Part shown: positions 16,242-24,006 of the stretch, piece by piece
Position numbering within the stretch: position 1 is the stretch's first letter
Layout of the letters: the number at the start of each line of letters is the position of its first letter
NCBI GenBank assembly: GCA_944380415.1
Contig: CALWHN010000011.1
Coordinates: 1-32,583, forward strand
From: an uncultured Clostridia bacterium
GTDB lineage: Bacteria; Bacillota; Clostridia; Christensenellales; UBA1242
DNA: 32,583 bases
Reading direction: 5' to 3'
Program-made: the position numbers and the translations under genes
Notes under the pieces: model-generated
Told to the model about the DNA's origin: nothing
Database searches by the model: none
Seen by the model: only the letters and a program-made list of their open reading frames with translations

Positions 16242-16271
16242 TTAACAAAATTAAAAGTTACATAATATATT
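16242..16271 (+). promoter_or_regulatory. Possible promoter of the penicillin-binding protein gene
   Basis: TTAACA (16242-16247), an 18-base spacer and TATATT (16266-16271), each 5 of 6 to consensus. The leader of about 20 bases has no Shine-Dalgarno site. The region is very AT-rich, so chance matches are likely. Confidence 0.35.
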
Positions 16272-16297
16272 TTTGAATATGACAAATAATATTTTAG

Positions 16298-18559
16298 ATG
16301 AAAAGGGCAAAAAAGATTAGCTTAATAGTTTTTTGCTGCCTCCTTGGGCTTATATTAATTGCAACAAGTGTTGGGCTTGGGCTTTATTTTTCAATAACAA
16401 AAAGCCAGTCTTTTGAAAAGGAAAAGCTTGTTGATCCAAATTTGCATATTGAGGTTTTCGACAGTGAGAACAACTTAATTTCAGATAAAAACATGTTCAA
16501 CAATCAATACATAAACCTTTCTTCATTAAATCAAAACACAATTGACGCTTTTATTTCAATTGAGGACAAGTCTTTTTTCAGCCACAACGGAATCAATTTG
16601 AAAAGAATGGCAAGCGCTATGCTTAAAAACATTGGAAAGGGGCGCTTTGTTGAAGGAGCATCAACAATCAGCCAGCAGCTGATTAAAAACACCCACCTTT
16701 CAAGCGAAAAAACACTTGAAAGAAAAATTAAAGAAATTTCCCTTGCCCTTGAAATGGAAAAACAACTTTCAAAGGACGAAATTTTGGAAAACTATTTAAA
16801 TTTAATCTACTTTGGTAACAATATCTATGGAATTGAAAACGCAAGCAACTTCTATTTTTCAAAGCCTTCAAGCGAGCTTTCTCTTGAAGAGAGTGCGCTT
16901 CTTGCCGGGCTTATAAAATCCCCTGCAAACTACTGTCCAATTTCAAATCCAGAGCGAGCAAAACAGAGAAGAAACCTTGTTCTTGGCGAAATGGAAAAAG
17001 ACGGAAAAATTTCAAGTGAAACCTACAAGGCTGCGTGCGAGAGCGAAATTGTTTTGAACATAAACGAAAATTTTGATCGCGGCCAAAACAGCTATTCTCA
17101 ACAAGCAATTTTTGAGGCGGAAAAGATTTTGAAAATGCCCGCGAAACAAATTGCGCTTGGCGGATATAAAATTCACACATTTTTAAATCAAGAAAAACAA
17201 AAGAGCCTTCAAGATGCAATATTAAATGAAGGCCTTGGCTTTGACCAGGCAGGAATTTCTATTAACAATAAAACCCACGGGATTGAAGCATTTTTTGGAA
17301 AGAGCCCATATAACATTTTAAATTCAAAACGCCAACCAGGTTCAACAATCAAACCAATTTTAGTCTACGGGCCGGCCATGAATGAAAATATAATTAGCCC
17401 TGCAACAAAAATTTTAGATGATGAAATTAATATAAACGGATATTCTCCTAAAAACTACAGCAACACCTACAGCGGATATGTTAGCGTTAGAGATTCGGTT
17501 AGCAAATCAATTAACATTCCAGCAGTTAAAATTCTTTCATATCTAAAAATTCCAAAAGCAAAAAGATATGGAACAAGGCTTGGAATTGAGTTTGACAATT
17601 TGGACAGTGGCTATGCGCTTGCACTTGGCGGAATGACCTATGGAACAACGCTTAAAACGCTCTGTGGCGCTTACACCGTTTTTGGTTCGAATGGAAACTA
17701 TGTTGAACCGTCCTTTATCTCACAAATAACTGACAAAAACGGGCGCGTTGTCTATAAAAAAATTTGCGTAGAAGACCAAGTTTTTAGAGAAGATTCAAAC
17801 TATCTAACTCTTTCAACTCTTTTAACATGCACCAAAGAAGGAACGGCAAAAAAACTCTCATCTCTTCCCTATCAAGTTGCTGCAAAAACAGGAACAGTTG
17901 GCTCAAGCCTAAACAACTCCGATGCATATTGCGTCGCCTTAACAAGCACGGACACCGTTGGAGTTTGGATTGGAGATTATTCCAACAACAACATTGGCTC
18001 TCTAACCGGCGGCAACCAACCAACAAACATTGCAAAAAACTATTTTAAATCAATTTATAAAACGGAAACGCCAAAGGATTTTGAGGTTCCGTCAAGTGTT
18101 TCAAACGTTGAAATTGATGCAATTGAATATGACAAAAACAACATTGTTTTAAGGGCAAACGACTATACCCCACAAAGATATAAAATTAGCGAAGTTTTTT
18201 CAAGATTTAACCTTCCGAAGGAAAAGTCAACAAACTTTTTGGAAATTTCTGCGCCAACATTAAACGGAAAAGTTGAAAACGGAAATTGCGTGTTCGATTT
18301 TAACGCAGAAAGCTATCTTTGCTATGAACTCTATCGCCAAGAAGAAGACGGAGACGTTTTAATTAAAACCTTTGAAGGCGAAAGCGGAAAGACAACTTAC
18401 ACTCTTCCAAAAAGCCAGAACAAAACAAAGTTCTATTTGATTACAAAAATTAAAAATCACGCAACAAAGCAAGAACTTGTAAGTGAAAAATCAAACATAG
18501 TTGAATTTGTTGGCGAAAGTTCTTCGTCAACTCAAACGAAAAAAAGTTGGTATGTTTAA
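16298..18559 (+). CDS. Class A penicillin-binding protein (PBP1A-like)
   Basis: Bifunctional peptidoglycan glycosyltransferase/transpeptidase anchored in the cytoplasmic membrane. The 753 residues start with a basic stretch and one membrane helix (about 7-32). The GT51 domain shows the catalytic E89 in SIEDKSFFSH, EGASTISQQLIKN and RKIKEISLALEME. The transpeptidase domain has S349 in the GSTIK motif (SxxK), SIN at 404-406 and KTG at 530-532. The C-terminus carries an extra beta-rich region, probably a fibronectin/Ig-like domain, ending in a Ser/Thr-rich tail. The ATG at 16298 has no clear ribosome site but is preceded by TTTTAG. The stop interlocks with that of the convergent yigZ-like gene, with no terminator between. 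Confidence 0.95.
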   Translation: MKRAKKISLIVFCCLLGLILIATSVGLGLYFSITKSQSFEKEKLVDPNLHIEVFDSENNLISDKNMFNNQYINLSSLNQNTIDAFISIEDKSFFSHNGINLKRMASAMLKNIGKGRFVEGASTISQQLIKNTHLSSEKTLERKIKEISLALEMEKQLSKDEILENYLNLIYFGNNIYGIENASNFYFSKPSSELSLEESALLAGLIKSPANYCPISNPERAKQRRNLVLGEMEKDGKISSETYKAACESEIVLNINENFDRGQNSYSQQAIFEAEKILKMPAKQIALGGYKIHTFLNQEKQKSLQDAILNEGLGFDQAGISINNKTHGIEAFFGKSPYNILNSKRQPGSTIKPILVYGPAMNENIISPATKILDDEININGYSPKNYSNTYSGYVSVRDSVSKSINIPAVKILSYLKIPKAKRYGTRLGIEFDNLDSGYALALGGMTYGTTLKTLCGAYTVFGSNGNYVEPSFISQITDKNGRVVYKKICVEDQVFREDSNYLTLSTLLTCTKEGTAKKLSSLPYQVAAKTGTVGSSLNNSDAYCVALTSTDTVGVWIGDYSNNNIGSLTGGNQPTNIAKNYFKSIYKTETPKDFEVPSSVSNVEIDAIEYDKNNIVLRANDYTPQRYKISEVFSRFNLPKEKSTNFLEISAPTLNGKVENGNCVFDFNAESYLCYELYRQEEDGDVLIKTFEGESGKTTYTLPKSQNKTKFYLITKIKNHATKQELVSEKSNIVEFVGESSSSTQTKKSWYV

Positions 18560-18903
18560 AGGTCGTTAAGCGCTAAACTTGCGGCCTTTGAATATGCCCT
18601 AACAAGGCCACCTGCGCCAAGCTTTATTCCGCCAAAATATCTTACAACAACAACCAAAACATTTGTTAAATTTTGCTTTTGAATTACGCTTAAAATTGGT
18701 TTTCCAGCTGTTCCGCCTGGCTCGCCATCGTCAAAGGCTTTAGCCAAAAATTCAGTTCCAGAAATAACATAAGCAAAGCAAATATGCGTTGCTTTTTTGT
18801 TTTTAGATTTAATTTCTTCTAAAATATGTTTAACTTCTTCAAGCGTTTCAACCTTGAAAGAATATGAAATAAATTTGCTTTTTTTAATTTCAATTTCTGC
18901 CAT
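18556..18903 (-). CDS. IMPACT/YigZ-family protein, single domain
   Basis: Product of 115 residues matching the N-terminal Impact (UPF0029) domain: KKSKFISYSF, KATHICFAYV, FDDGEPGGTAGKPILSVI and VVVVRYFGGIKLGAGGLVRAYSKAA. Full-length YigZ proteins have about 200 residues with a second domain (DUF1949); that half is absent and the stop is a clean in-frame TAA. The function is not established; relatives bind the ribosome or regulate stress translation in eukaryotes. It starts six bases after tyrS, with a partial AGG site. Its stop shares TTAA with the convergent PBP gene, so truncation by that neighbour is one possibility. Confidence 0.88.
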   Translation of the reverse strand: MAEIEIKKSKFISYSFKVETLEEVKHILEEIKSKNKKATHICFAYVISGTEFLAKAFDDGEPGGTAGKPILSVIQKQNLTNVLVVVVRYFGGIKLGAGGLVRAYSKAASLALNDL

Positions 18904-18909
18904 AAAAGC

Positions 18910-20175
18910 CTAGCTTAAAACAACTTTAACAAAGTTTTTCTTTCCCTTTTTCAAAAGGGCAAAGCCTTCCTCAAAATCAACCTCAGAAAGAAATTCATTT
19001 GGATCTAAAAGTTTTTTGTTGTTTACGAAAAGGCCTCCTTGAGAAACAAGCCTTCTTCCCTCGGACATGCTTGAGATTAAATTTGCCCTTTGGGCGACCT
19101 CTAAAATCCTAACCTTTTCTTCAAACTCTTTCCTTGGAAGATTGTATGTTGGAACAGAGGAAGTGTCAACCCCGCCTTCAAAAAGCGCAGCTGATGCGCT
19201 AACCGCCTTGTTTGCCTCTTCTTCTCCGTGGATTAGTTTTGTTACCTCAAACGCCATAAGCTTTTTCGCAGCGCGAATATCTGCTTTGGCAAGGCTTTCA
19301 ATTTCAGAAATCTCATAGTTTGTAAAAAGCTTTAAAAGTTTAACAACATCTCTGTCGTCAACATTTATAAAATATTGATAAAACTCATATGGCGAAGTTT
19401 TTTCCTTTGAAATCCAAAGAGCGCCCTTTGAGGTCTTTCCCATCTTTTTCCCATTTGCATCGGTTAGAAGTGGACATGTTAGGGCTTGAAAAGCCTCTGG
19501 GTCTTTTCCCTCCAAAAAGTTGAGTTTTCGGCCAAGCTCTGCCCCGGCAACAATGTTCCCCCATTGGTCGCTTCCGCCAATTTGGAGTTGGCAACCATAT
19601 TTTCTGTTTAAATAAACGAAATCATATGCTTGAATGAGCATGTAACCCATTTCCAAGAATGTTAGCCCGCCAGCAGCCAAACGGCTTGCACAAGACTCCG
19701 AGGCAAGCATGTGGTTAACATTAAAATGTTGGCCTATGTCCCTCATAAAATCAACATAGTCATAGCCTCTAATCCAATCCGCATTGTTTACAATTATCGC
19801 AGGGTTTTCTCCTTCAAGTTCAACGGCCTTTCCAATTGTTTTCTTAATGTTTTGAAAGTTTGTTTTAATAAAGTCGTCTGTAACCATGCTTCTCATGTCG
19901 TTTCGGCCGCTTGGGTCTCCAATCATTGCGGTTGCACCGCCAAGAAGAACAATAACCTTGTGGCCTGCTTGCTGAAACTTTCTAAGCATTAAAAGCGAAA
20001 AAAAGTGGCCAATGTGAAGGCTGTCTGCCGTTGGGTCAATTCCAACGTAAACTGTTGTTTCTCCGTTGTCGCAAAGTTTTCTAACTTCCTCTTCGTTTGT
20101 CGTTTGATAAACAAAGCCACGCTCTTTTAAATGTTCAAAAAGATTTTCTTTCTTAATTTCAACTTCTTTCATCAT
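18910..20175 (-). CDS. tyrS: Tyrosyl-tRNA synthetase
   Basis: Class I synthetase that charges tRNA-Tyr. Over 421 residues I see HIGH at 54-57, GDPSGR near 87, the tyrosine pocket (QAYDFVYLN, QIGGSDQWGN) and the KMSKS-type loop KMGKT at 244-248. An S4 RNA-binding domain closes the protein (RRLVSQGGLFVNNKK). Length is normal. AGGAGAAA stands before two tandem ATGs (20175 and 20172). A consensus-like promoter gives a leader of only about nine bases, so there is no room for a T-box, unusual for a Firmicutes tyrS. The next gene is the yigZ-like ORF. Confidence 0.97.
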   Translation of the reverse strand: MMKEVEIKKENLFEHLKERGFVYQTTNEEEVRKLCDNGETTVYVGIDPTADSLHIGHFFSLLMLRKFQQAGHKVIVLLGGATAMIGDPSGRNDMRSMVTDDFIKTNFQNIKKTIGKAVELEGENPAIIVNNADWIRGYDYVDFMRDIGQHFNVNHMLASESCASRLAAGGLTFLEMGYMLIQAYDFVYLNRKYGCQLQIGGSDQWGNIVAGAELGRKLNFLEGKDPEAFQALTCPLLTDANGKKMGKTSKGALWISKEKTSPYEFYQYFINVDDRDVVKLLKLFTNYEISEIESLAKADIRAAKKLMAFEVTKLIHGEEEANKAVSASAALFEGGVDTSSVPTYNLPRKEFEEKVRILEVAQRANLISSMSEGRRLVSQGGLFVNNKKLLDPNEFLSEVDFEEGFALLKKGKKNFVKVVLS

Positions 20176-20190
20176 TTTCTCCTAGAGGTT

Positions 20191-20219
20191 ATAATAGTTT
20201 CTTTAAAAAAATTTGTCAA
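20191..20219 (-). promoter_or_regulatory. Predicted tyrS promoter
   Basis: Reverse-strand perfect TTGACA (20219-20214), a 17-base spacer and TATTAT (20196-20191). Predicted start near 20184, giving a leader of about nine bases (TAGGAGAAA). Its -35 overlaps the recX -35 on the other strand. Confidence 0.75.
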
Positions 20220-20240
20220 ATAAAAAAGAAGTGATATAAT
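20213..20240 (+). promoter_or_regulatory. Predicted leaderless recX-acpS promoter
   Basis: TTGTCA (20213-20218), a 16-base spacer and a perfect TATAAT (20235-20240) with an upstream TGA extension. Seven bases separate the -10 from the ATG at 20248, so the transcript should start about one base before the start codon. The -35 shares five bases with the tyrS -35. Confidence 0.7.
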
Positions 20241-20247
20241 AATTTTA

Positions 20248-20874
20248 ATGCAAGAAATAACAAGTTTGGTCAAAAGCGGAAAGGATAATTACAACGTTTT
20301 TTTAGATGGCGTTTTCTTTTGCAAATTGAACGCAGAAACAATTTTAAAAGAAAAATTAAAAGTTGGAATGTTTGTCTCAAAGGAAAAGTTGGAGTGCGCT
20401 CAACTTGAAAATGAAAAACTTGTTGCCTTTGAAAGAAGCCTCAAATATCTTGCAAGCCCAAAAACAAAAAAACAACTTTCAGATTATCTTTTTTCAAAGG
20501 GCTATGCCCCGCAAACTGTTTCACATTGTTTAAGTAAATTAGATGAATATGGCTATTTAAACGACGAAGCCTTTGCAAGGCAATTTGTTGAAAGTTATAA
20601 GCACAAAAAGGGAAGGAGGCTTTTAGAATTTGAATTAGCCTCAAAAGGCGTCAGCCCAGAAATTTCAAAAAAGGTTTTAGAAGATTTAACAACCGATGAG
20701 GAATATATAATTAATTTGGCAGAAAAATATTTAAAAAATAAAGAAAAAAACAGCCAAACTGCAAAAAAACTTTTTAATCATCTTTTTTCAAAGGGTTTTT
20801 CTTTTGAAGAAATTAACCCTGTTGTAAAAAAATTAGTCTATGATTTTGGAGAGGAAAATGAAGGTTGGAATTGA
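20248..20874 (+). CDS. recX: Regulatory protein RecX
   Basis: Modulator of RecA filaments. The 208 residues follow the RecX pattern of repeated three-helix modules: an N-terminal beta-rich segment, ALKYL-like RSLKYLASPKTKKQLSDYLFSKGY, the signature GYLNDEAFARQFVESYKHKKGRRLLEFELASKGV, and a third repeat near the C-terminus. There is no recA nearby. No ribosome site precedes the ATG; the -10 box position predicts a leaderless mRNA. The 3' end overlaps acpS by 17 bases in another frame, so the two are co-translated. Confidence 0.92.
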   Translation: MQEITSLVKSGKDNYNVFLDGVFFCKLNAETILKEKLKVGMFVSKEKLECAQLENEKLVAFERSLKYLASPKTKKQLSDYLFSKGYAPQTVSHCLSKLDEYGYLNDEAFARQFVESYKHKKGRRLLEFELASKGVSPEISKKVLEDLTTDEEYIINLAEKYLKNKEKNSQTAKKLFNHLFSKGFSFEEINPVVKKLVYDFGEENEGWN

Positions 20875-21205
20875 CCTGTTGGAAATTGAAAGAATTAATT
20901 TATCTAAAAAATTTTTAAATAAAATTTTAACAGAAAAAGAACAGGAATATGTTGAAAAGTTTGAAAATAAAAAGGAAAAAATTTGTGGCCTTTTTTGCGC
21001 AAAGGAGGCAATTTTTAAAGCCCTTGATTTAAAAAATTTCAAACCCAAATTAATTGAAATTTCCCACAGCGCTTCCGGCCGCCCGCTTGTTAATTTAAGT
21101 GGTGAATATTTGAAACATTTTAATTCTAATTACAAAAAAATTGACATTTCAATTACGCACAATAAAACACTTGCCCAGGCAATTTGTTTGATTGAAGAAA
21201 AATAA
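20858..21205 (+). CDS. acpS: Holo-[acyl-carrier-protein] synthase
   Basis: Transfers the 4'-phosphopantetheine arm of CoA to acyl carrier protein, needed for fatty acid synthesis. The 115 residues show both family motifs: GIDLLEIERI at the start (metal-binding Asp) and FCAKEAIFKAL (metal-binding Glu), plus SASGRPLV and SITHNKTLAQAI. An in-frame ATG at 20840 exists, but GGAGAGGAAA lies right before the ATG at 20858, and the family starts there. It overlaps recX by 17 bases. A strong hairpin terminator follows. Confidence 0.95.
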   Translation: MKVGIDLLEIERINLSKKFLNKILTEKEQEYVEKFENKKEKICGLFCAKEAIFKALDLKNFKPKLIEISHSASGRPLVNLSGEYLKHFNSNYKKIDISITHNKTLAQAICLIEEK

Positions 21206-21212
21206 TAATTGG

Positions 21213-21246
21213 AAAAAAGGAACTTGCATTATTAAAGTTCCTTTTT
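21213..21246. terminator. Bidirectional terminator between acpS and rubrerythrin
   Basis: GGAACTT (21219-21225), a nine-base loop, AAGTTCC (21235-21241), flanked by a run of A before and T after, so the stem extends with A-T pairs and both strands carry a T-run after the hairpin. It lies between convergent genes. Confidence 0.85.
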
Positions 21247-21271
21247 GTTTATTTATTTTTTATTTATTTAA

Positions 21272-21823
21272 TTATTTATTTTCTGGTTTAATGCACTTAA
21301 TTTCTTTGAAATATGATTGAGGATGATCGCAAACTGGACAAACAGAAGGAGCAACTTTTCCAAAGTGAATGTGGCCGCAGTTTAAACATTTCCATGCAAC
21401 AACTTCGTCCTTTTTAAATGTTGAGCCAGCCCTAATTTCATCAATTAATTTTTGATATCTTTCCTCATGGTGTTTTTCAATTGCAGCAACTGCTTCAAAT
21501 TGATATGCAAGCCTTTCAAAACCCTCTTCTCTTGCTTCTTCTGCCATGCGTTTGTACATTTCCGTCCATTCGCCATGCTCGCCTTCTGCGGCGTCAAGCA
21601 AATTGTCAAGAGTCATTGGAATTGCCCCGCCATGAAGAGCTTTGAACCACATTTTTGCATGCTCTTTTTCGTTGTTTGCTGTTTCTTCAAAGATGTTTGC
21701 AATTTCTTCATAACCATCTTTCTTTGCCTTGGAAGCGTAATAAGTATATTTATTTCTTGCTTGGCTTTCGCCTGCAAAGGCTTCCATTAAATTCTTTTCT
21801 GTTTTACTTCCTTTTAGTTCCAT
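21272..21823 (-). CDS. rbr: Rubrerythrin
   Basis: Non-haem iron peroxidase that reduces H2O2 in anaerobes. The 183 residues start MELKGSKTEKNLMEAFAGESQARNK-like, carry a four-helix ferritin-like diiron domain with the expected Glu/His ligands (AGESQAR, EETANNEKEHA, FEAVAAIEKHHEERY), and end in a rubredoxin-like domain with CLNCG and CPVC. The longest ORF starts at 21898, inside the hydrogenase gene; AAGGAG at the right spacing selects the ATG at 21823. It overlaps the hydrogenase gene by 20 bases, so translation is probably coupled. The electron donor is not obvious here. Confidence 0.95.
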   Translation of the reverse strand: MELKGSKTEKNLMEAFAGESQARNKYTYYASKAKKDGYEEIANIFEETANNEKEHAKMWFKALHGGAIPMTLDNLLDAAEGEHGEWTEMYKRMAEEAREEGFERLAYQFEAVAAIEKHHEERYQKLIDEIRAGSTFKKDEVVAWKCLNCGHIHFGKVAPSVCPVCDHPQSYFKEIKCIKPENK

Positions 21824-23249
21824 TTTTATCTCCTTTAAATTTAATTTCATCCGAGCGGTCGAAATATTTTGTGTGAAGAAGCATTTTGCTGACATCACTT
21901 AGCGGCCTTTCCAAAAACTCCTCATAAATCTTCTTTATTTCGGGGTTTTTGTGGGCGCTTCTAATTTCAAGCCCCTCGTCTTTTAAGTATAGCGCATCTC
22001 CTCTTTTTTTCCTAACAAAATCATTAACATTTTTGGTCTTTGGCTGGCCTCCTCCGCCCGCGCAGCCTCCGCGGCACGTCATAACTTCAATAAAATCGTA
22101 ATCGGCGGTTTTGTTCTTAATTTTTTTAATAAGTTCATGGGCATTTCTAATTCCATTAACAACTGCAACTTTAACAATCGCCCCGCCAATGTTGACCTCA
22201 TCTTCCTTAACGCCCTCCATTCCTCTAACTTTTTCAAGCTTTAAAATATGGTCTGTTGGCTCCTTTCCAGTCAAAATGTAATGCGCCTCGCGAAGGGCCG
22301 ATTGCATAACGCCACCTGTTGAGCCAAAGATTATTCCTCCTCCAGAGCCTCTTCCACAAATTTCATCAAAATTACCATCATATAAATTTCCATATGGAAT
22401 GTTTTGTCGCCTAATCATATGGGCAAGTTCTCGCGTTGTTAAAACATAGTCAACATCTTTAATCCCCGGCATATACCCAAAATCGTCTGAAATTGAAAGT
22501 TCTTCCCTTGTTATTTCATATTTTTTCGCGGTGCATGGGGTTATAACAACGTGTACAATGTCTTCTGGCTTTTTCCGCTTTTGCTTTGCAAAATATGTTT
22601 TTATAATTGCGCCCTGCATTGAAATTGGGCTCTTTGCCGTTGAAAGATTTGGAATTAGCGAAGGTTCGAAAAGCTCAACAAACCTAACCCAAGAGGGGCA
22701 ACAACTTGTAAACATCGGAAGGGGGCCGGTTTTTTTTGTGATCCTGCTAACAAGTTCATTTGCCTCTTCCATGATTGTTAGGTCTGCCCCAAATGTGACG
22801 TCAAAAACATAGTCAAAACCAAGCATTCTAAGCGCCGTTACCATCTTTCCTTCGTCATATAAGCCTACATCAAACCCAAACTCCTCTGCAAGGGCAACTC
22901 TAACCGCCGGCGCCGTTGAAACAACCAAAACCTTGTCAAAATTGTTTAGTTCTTCCAAAACTTTTCGATAGCTTGCCTTTTCTCTAAGCGCATTAACGCC
23001 GCAGGCAAGCGTGCATTGCCCGCAGCCAATGCAAACATCAATCGCTCCCTGTTTGTTCACGCCATAATATTCTCCAAGTCCTGTTGCCTCCTCGCACATC
23101 TCTTTGCAGCGCCCACATTTAATACACTGGGAAACATCGCGAAACAAACATGGATTTTTTTCGTCAACAAAAACCCTCACGTTTTCGTCTAACTTCTTTT
23201 TTAAGTTTTCCTTAAGTTTAGCTTGTTTTAATTTTTTTACGTCAACCAT
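21804..23249 (-). CDS. [FeFe]-hydrogenase, soluble, probably group B
   Basis: Produces or consumes H2 with a ferredoxin partner; cytoplasmic. The 481 residues start with two [4Fe-4S] ferredoxin motifs (C42, C45, C48, C52; C73, C76, C79, C83). The H-cluster motifs follow: L1 TSCCPSW at 181-187 with the proton-relay cysteine, L2 TPCTAKK at 237-243 and L3 EVMTCRGGCAGGGGQP at 388-403. In L2 the methionine typical of CpI-like enzymes (MPC) is Thr; from memory this fits group B (CpIII-like) enzymes. It lacks the long N-terminal domains of large HydA. The ATG at 23249 with GGAAA upstream is preferred to a TTG at 23258 inside plsY. It follows plsY by one base and overlaps rubrerythrin. No maturases (HydEFG) are in the window. 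Confidence 0.95.
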   Translation of the reverse strand: MVDVKKLKQAKLKENLKKKLDENVRVFVDEKNPCLFRDVSQCIKCGRCKEMCEEATGLGEYYGVNKQGAIDVCIGCGQCTLACGVNALREKASYRKVLEELNNFDKVLVVSTAPAVRVALAEEFGFDVGLYDEGKMVTALRMLGFDYVFDVTFGADLTIMEEANELVSRITKKTGPLPMFTSCCPSWVRFVELFEPSLIPNLSTAKSPISMQGAIIKTYFAKQKRKKPEDIVHVVITPCTAKKYEITREELSISDDFGYMPGIKDVDYVLTTRELAHMIRRQNIPYGNLYDGNFDEICGRGSGGGIIFGSTGGVMQSALREAHYILTGKEPTDHILKLEKVRGMEGVKEDEVNIGGAIVKVAVVNGIRNAHELIKKIKNKTADYDFIEVMTCRGGCAGGGGQPKTKNVNDFVRKKRGDALYLKDEGLEIRSAHKNPEIKKIYEEFLERPLSDVSKMLLHTKYFDRSDEIKFKGDKNGTKRK

Positions 23250-23250
23250 T

Positions 23251-24003
23251 TTATCCAATTTCCTTTGTTTTGTCTTCTTTCTTTTCCTGTTTAATTTCTT
23301 TCTTTTCTGCTTTAATATCCTTTTTAGAATAAACTTTCTTTAAAGATTTTTTTAGGTTTGCTTTGTTTTCTTTTCCAACAAGCAATCTAAAGATGTTTTG
23401 CCTGTGCATAAACCACGTTAAACAGAACATAACAAACAAAAGAATTGTTACAACAAGGTTTTTATTTTCTCCTGTATATTTGAGAGCTTCAATGAATGTT
23501 AAAATTGAAATGAAAATAAACGAAGCAACGGCTGCATAATCGAAAATGTAAAGATAAATAAAACCAAAGACAAAGCAAATTGCAACCCAAAGCGGAGAGG
23601 AAACGGCAAAGACGCCAAGCATGCAAGCAACGCCCTTTCCGCCTTTAAATTTATATATAACAGGGAAATTATGGCCTAATATTACGGAAATTCCGCCGAT
23701 ATAAAGCCCCATCATGGCCTCTGACGAAGAATGGAGCCCCCAAATATCTAAATAGCTTCCTTCAAGCCCGCCAAACATAAAAAAGCCCAAAAGAGCGGCA
23801 AGCGCGCCCTTAATTGCATCAAAAATTAAAGTTAAAACGCCGGCTTTAAACCCAAACGACCTAAGCATATTCATCGTTCCAGGATTTCCGCTTCCCTTTT
23901 TGGTTATATCCTCTTTCATTCTTCCAGAAAGGATTCTTGCAAAGTTAATATTGCCAAGAAAATAGGAAACAACTATAACAACAACAAATCTCCACCATTC
24001 CAT
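23251..24003 (-). CDS. plsY: Acyl-phosphate:glycerol-3-phosphate acyltransferase PlsY
   Basis: Multi-pass membrane enzyme that starts phospholipid synthesis by acylating glycerol 3-phosphate from acyl phosphate. The 250 residues show the PlsY motifs GSGNPGTMNMLR, the phosphate loop, GHNFPVIYKFKGGKG and a hydrophobic C-terminal part. The usual length is near 200; here a tail of roughly 45 residues is added, with 16 lysines in the last 40 residues and many Glu. AAGGAG inside the end of der precedes the ATG. The der-plsY pair is common in Firmicutes. FakA elsewhere in the window feeds the same pathway. Confidence 0.94.
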   Translation of the reverse strand: MEWWRFVVVIVVSYFLGNINFARILSGRMKEDITKKGSGNPGTMNMLRSFGFKAGVLTLIFDAIKGALAALLGFFMFGGLEGSYLDIWGLHSSSEAMMGLYIGGISVILGHNFPVIYKFKGGKGVACMLGVFAVSSPLWVAICFVFGFIYLYIFDYAAVASFIFISILTFIEALKYTGENKNLVVTILLFVMFCLTWFMHRQNIFRLLVGKENKANLKKSLKKVYSKKDIKAEKKEIKQEKKEDKTKEIG

Positions 24004-24006
24004 AAG

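Noticed and set aside
16183..16248. Longer dprA start at 16248
   Set aside because: Spans the predicted promoter and inverted repeat; a good ribosome site supports 16182.
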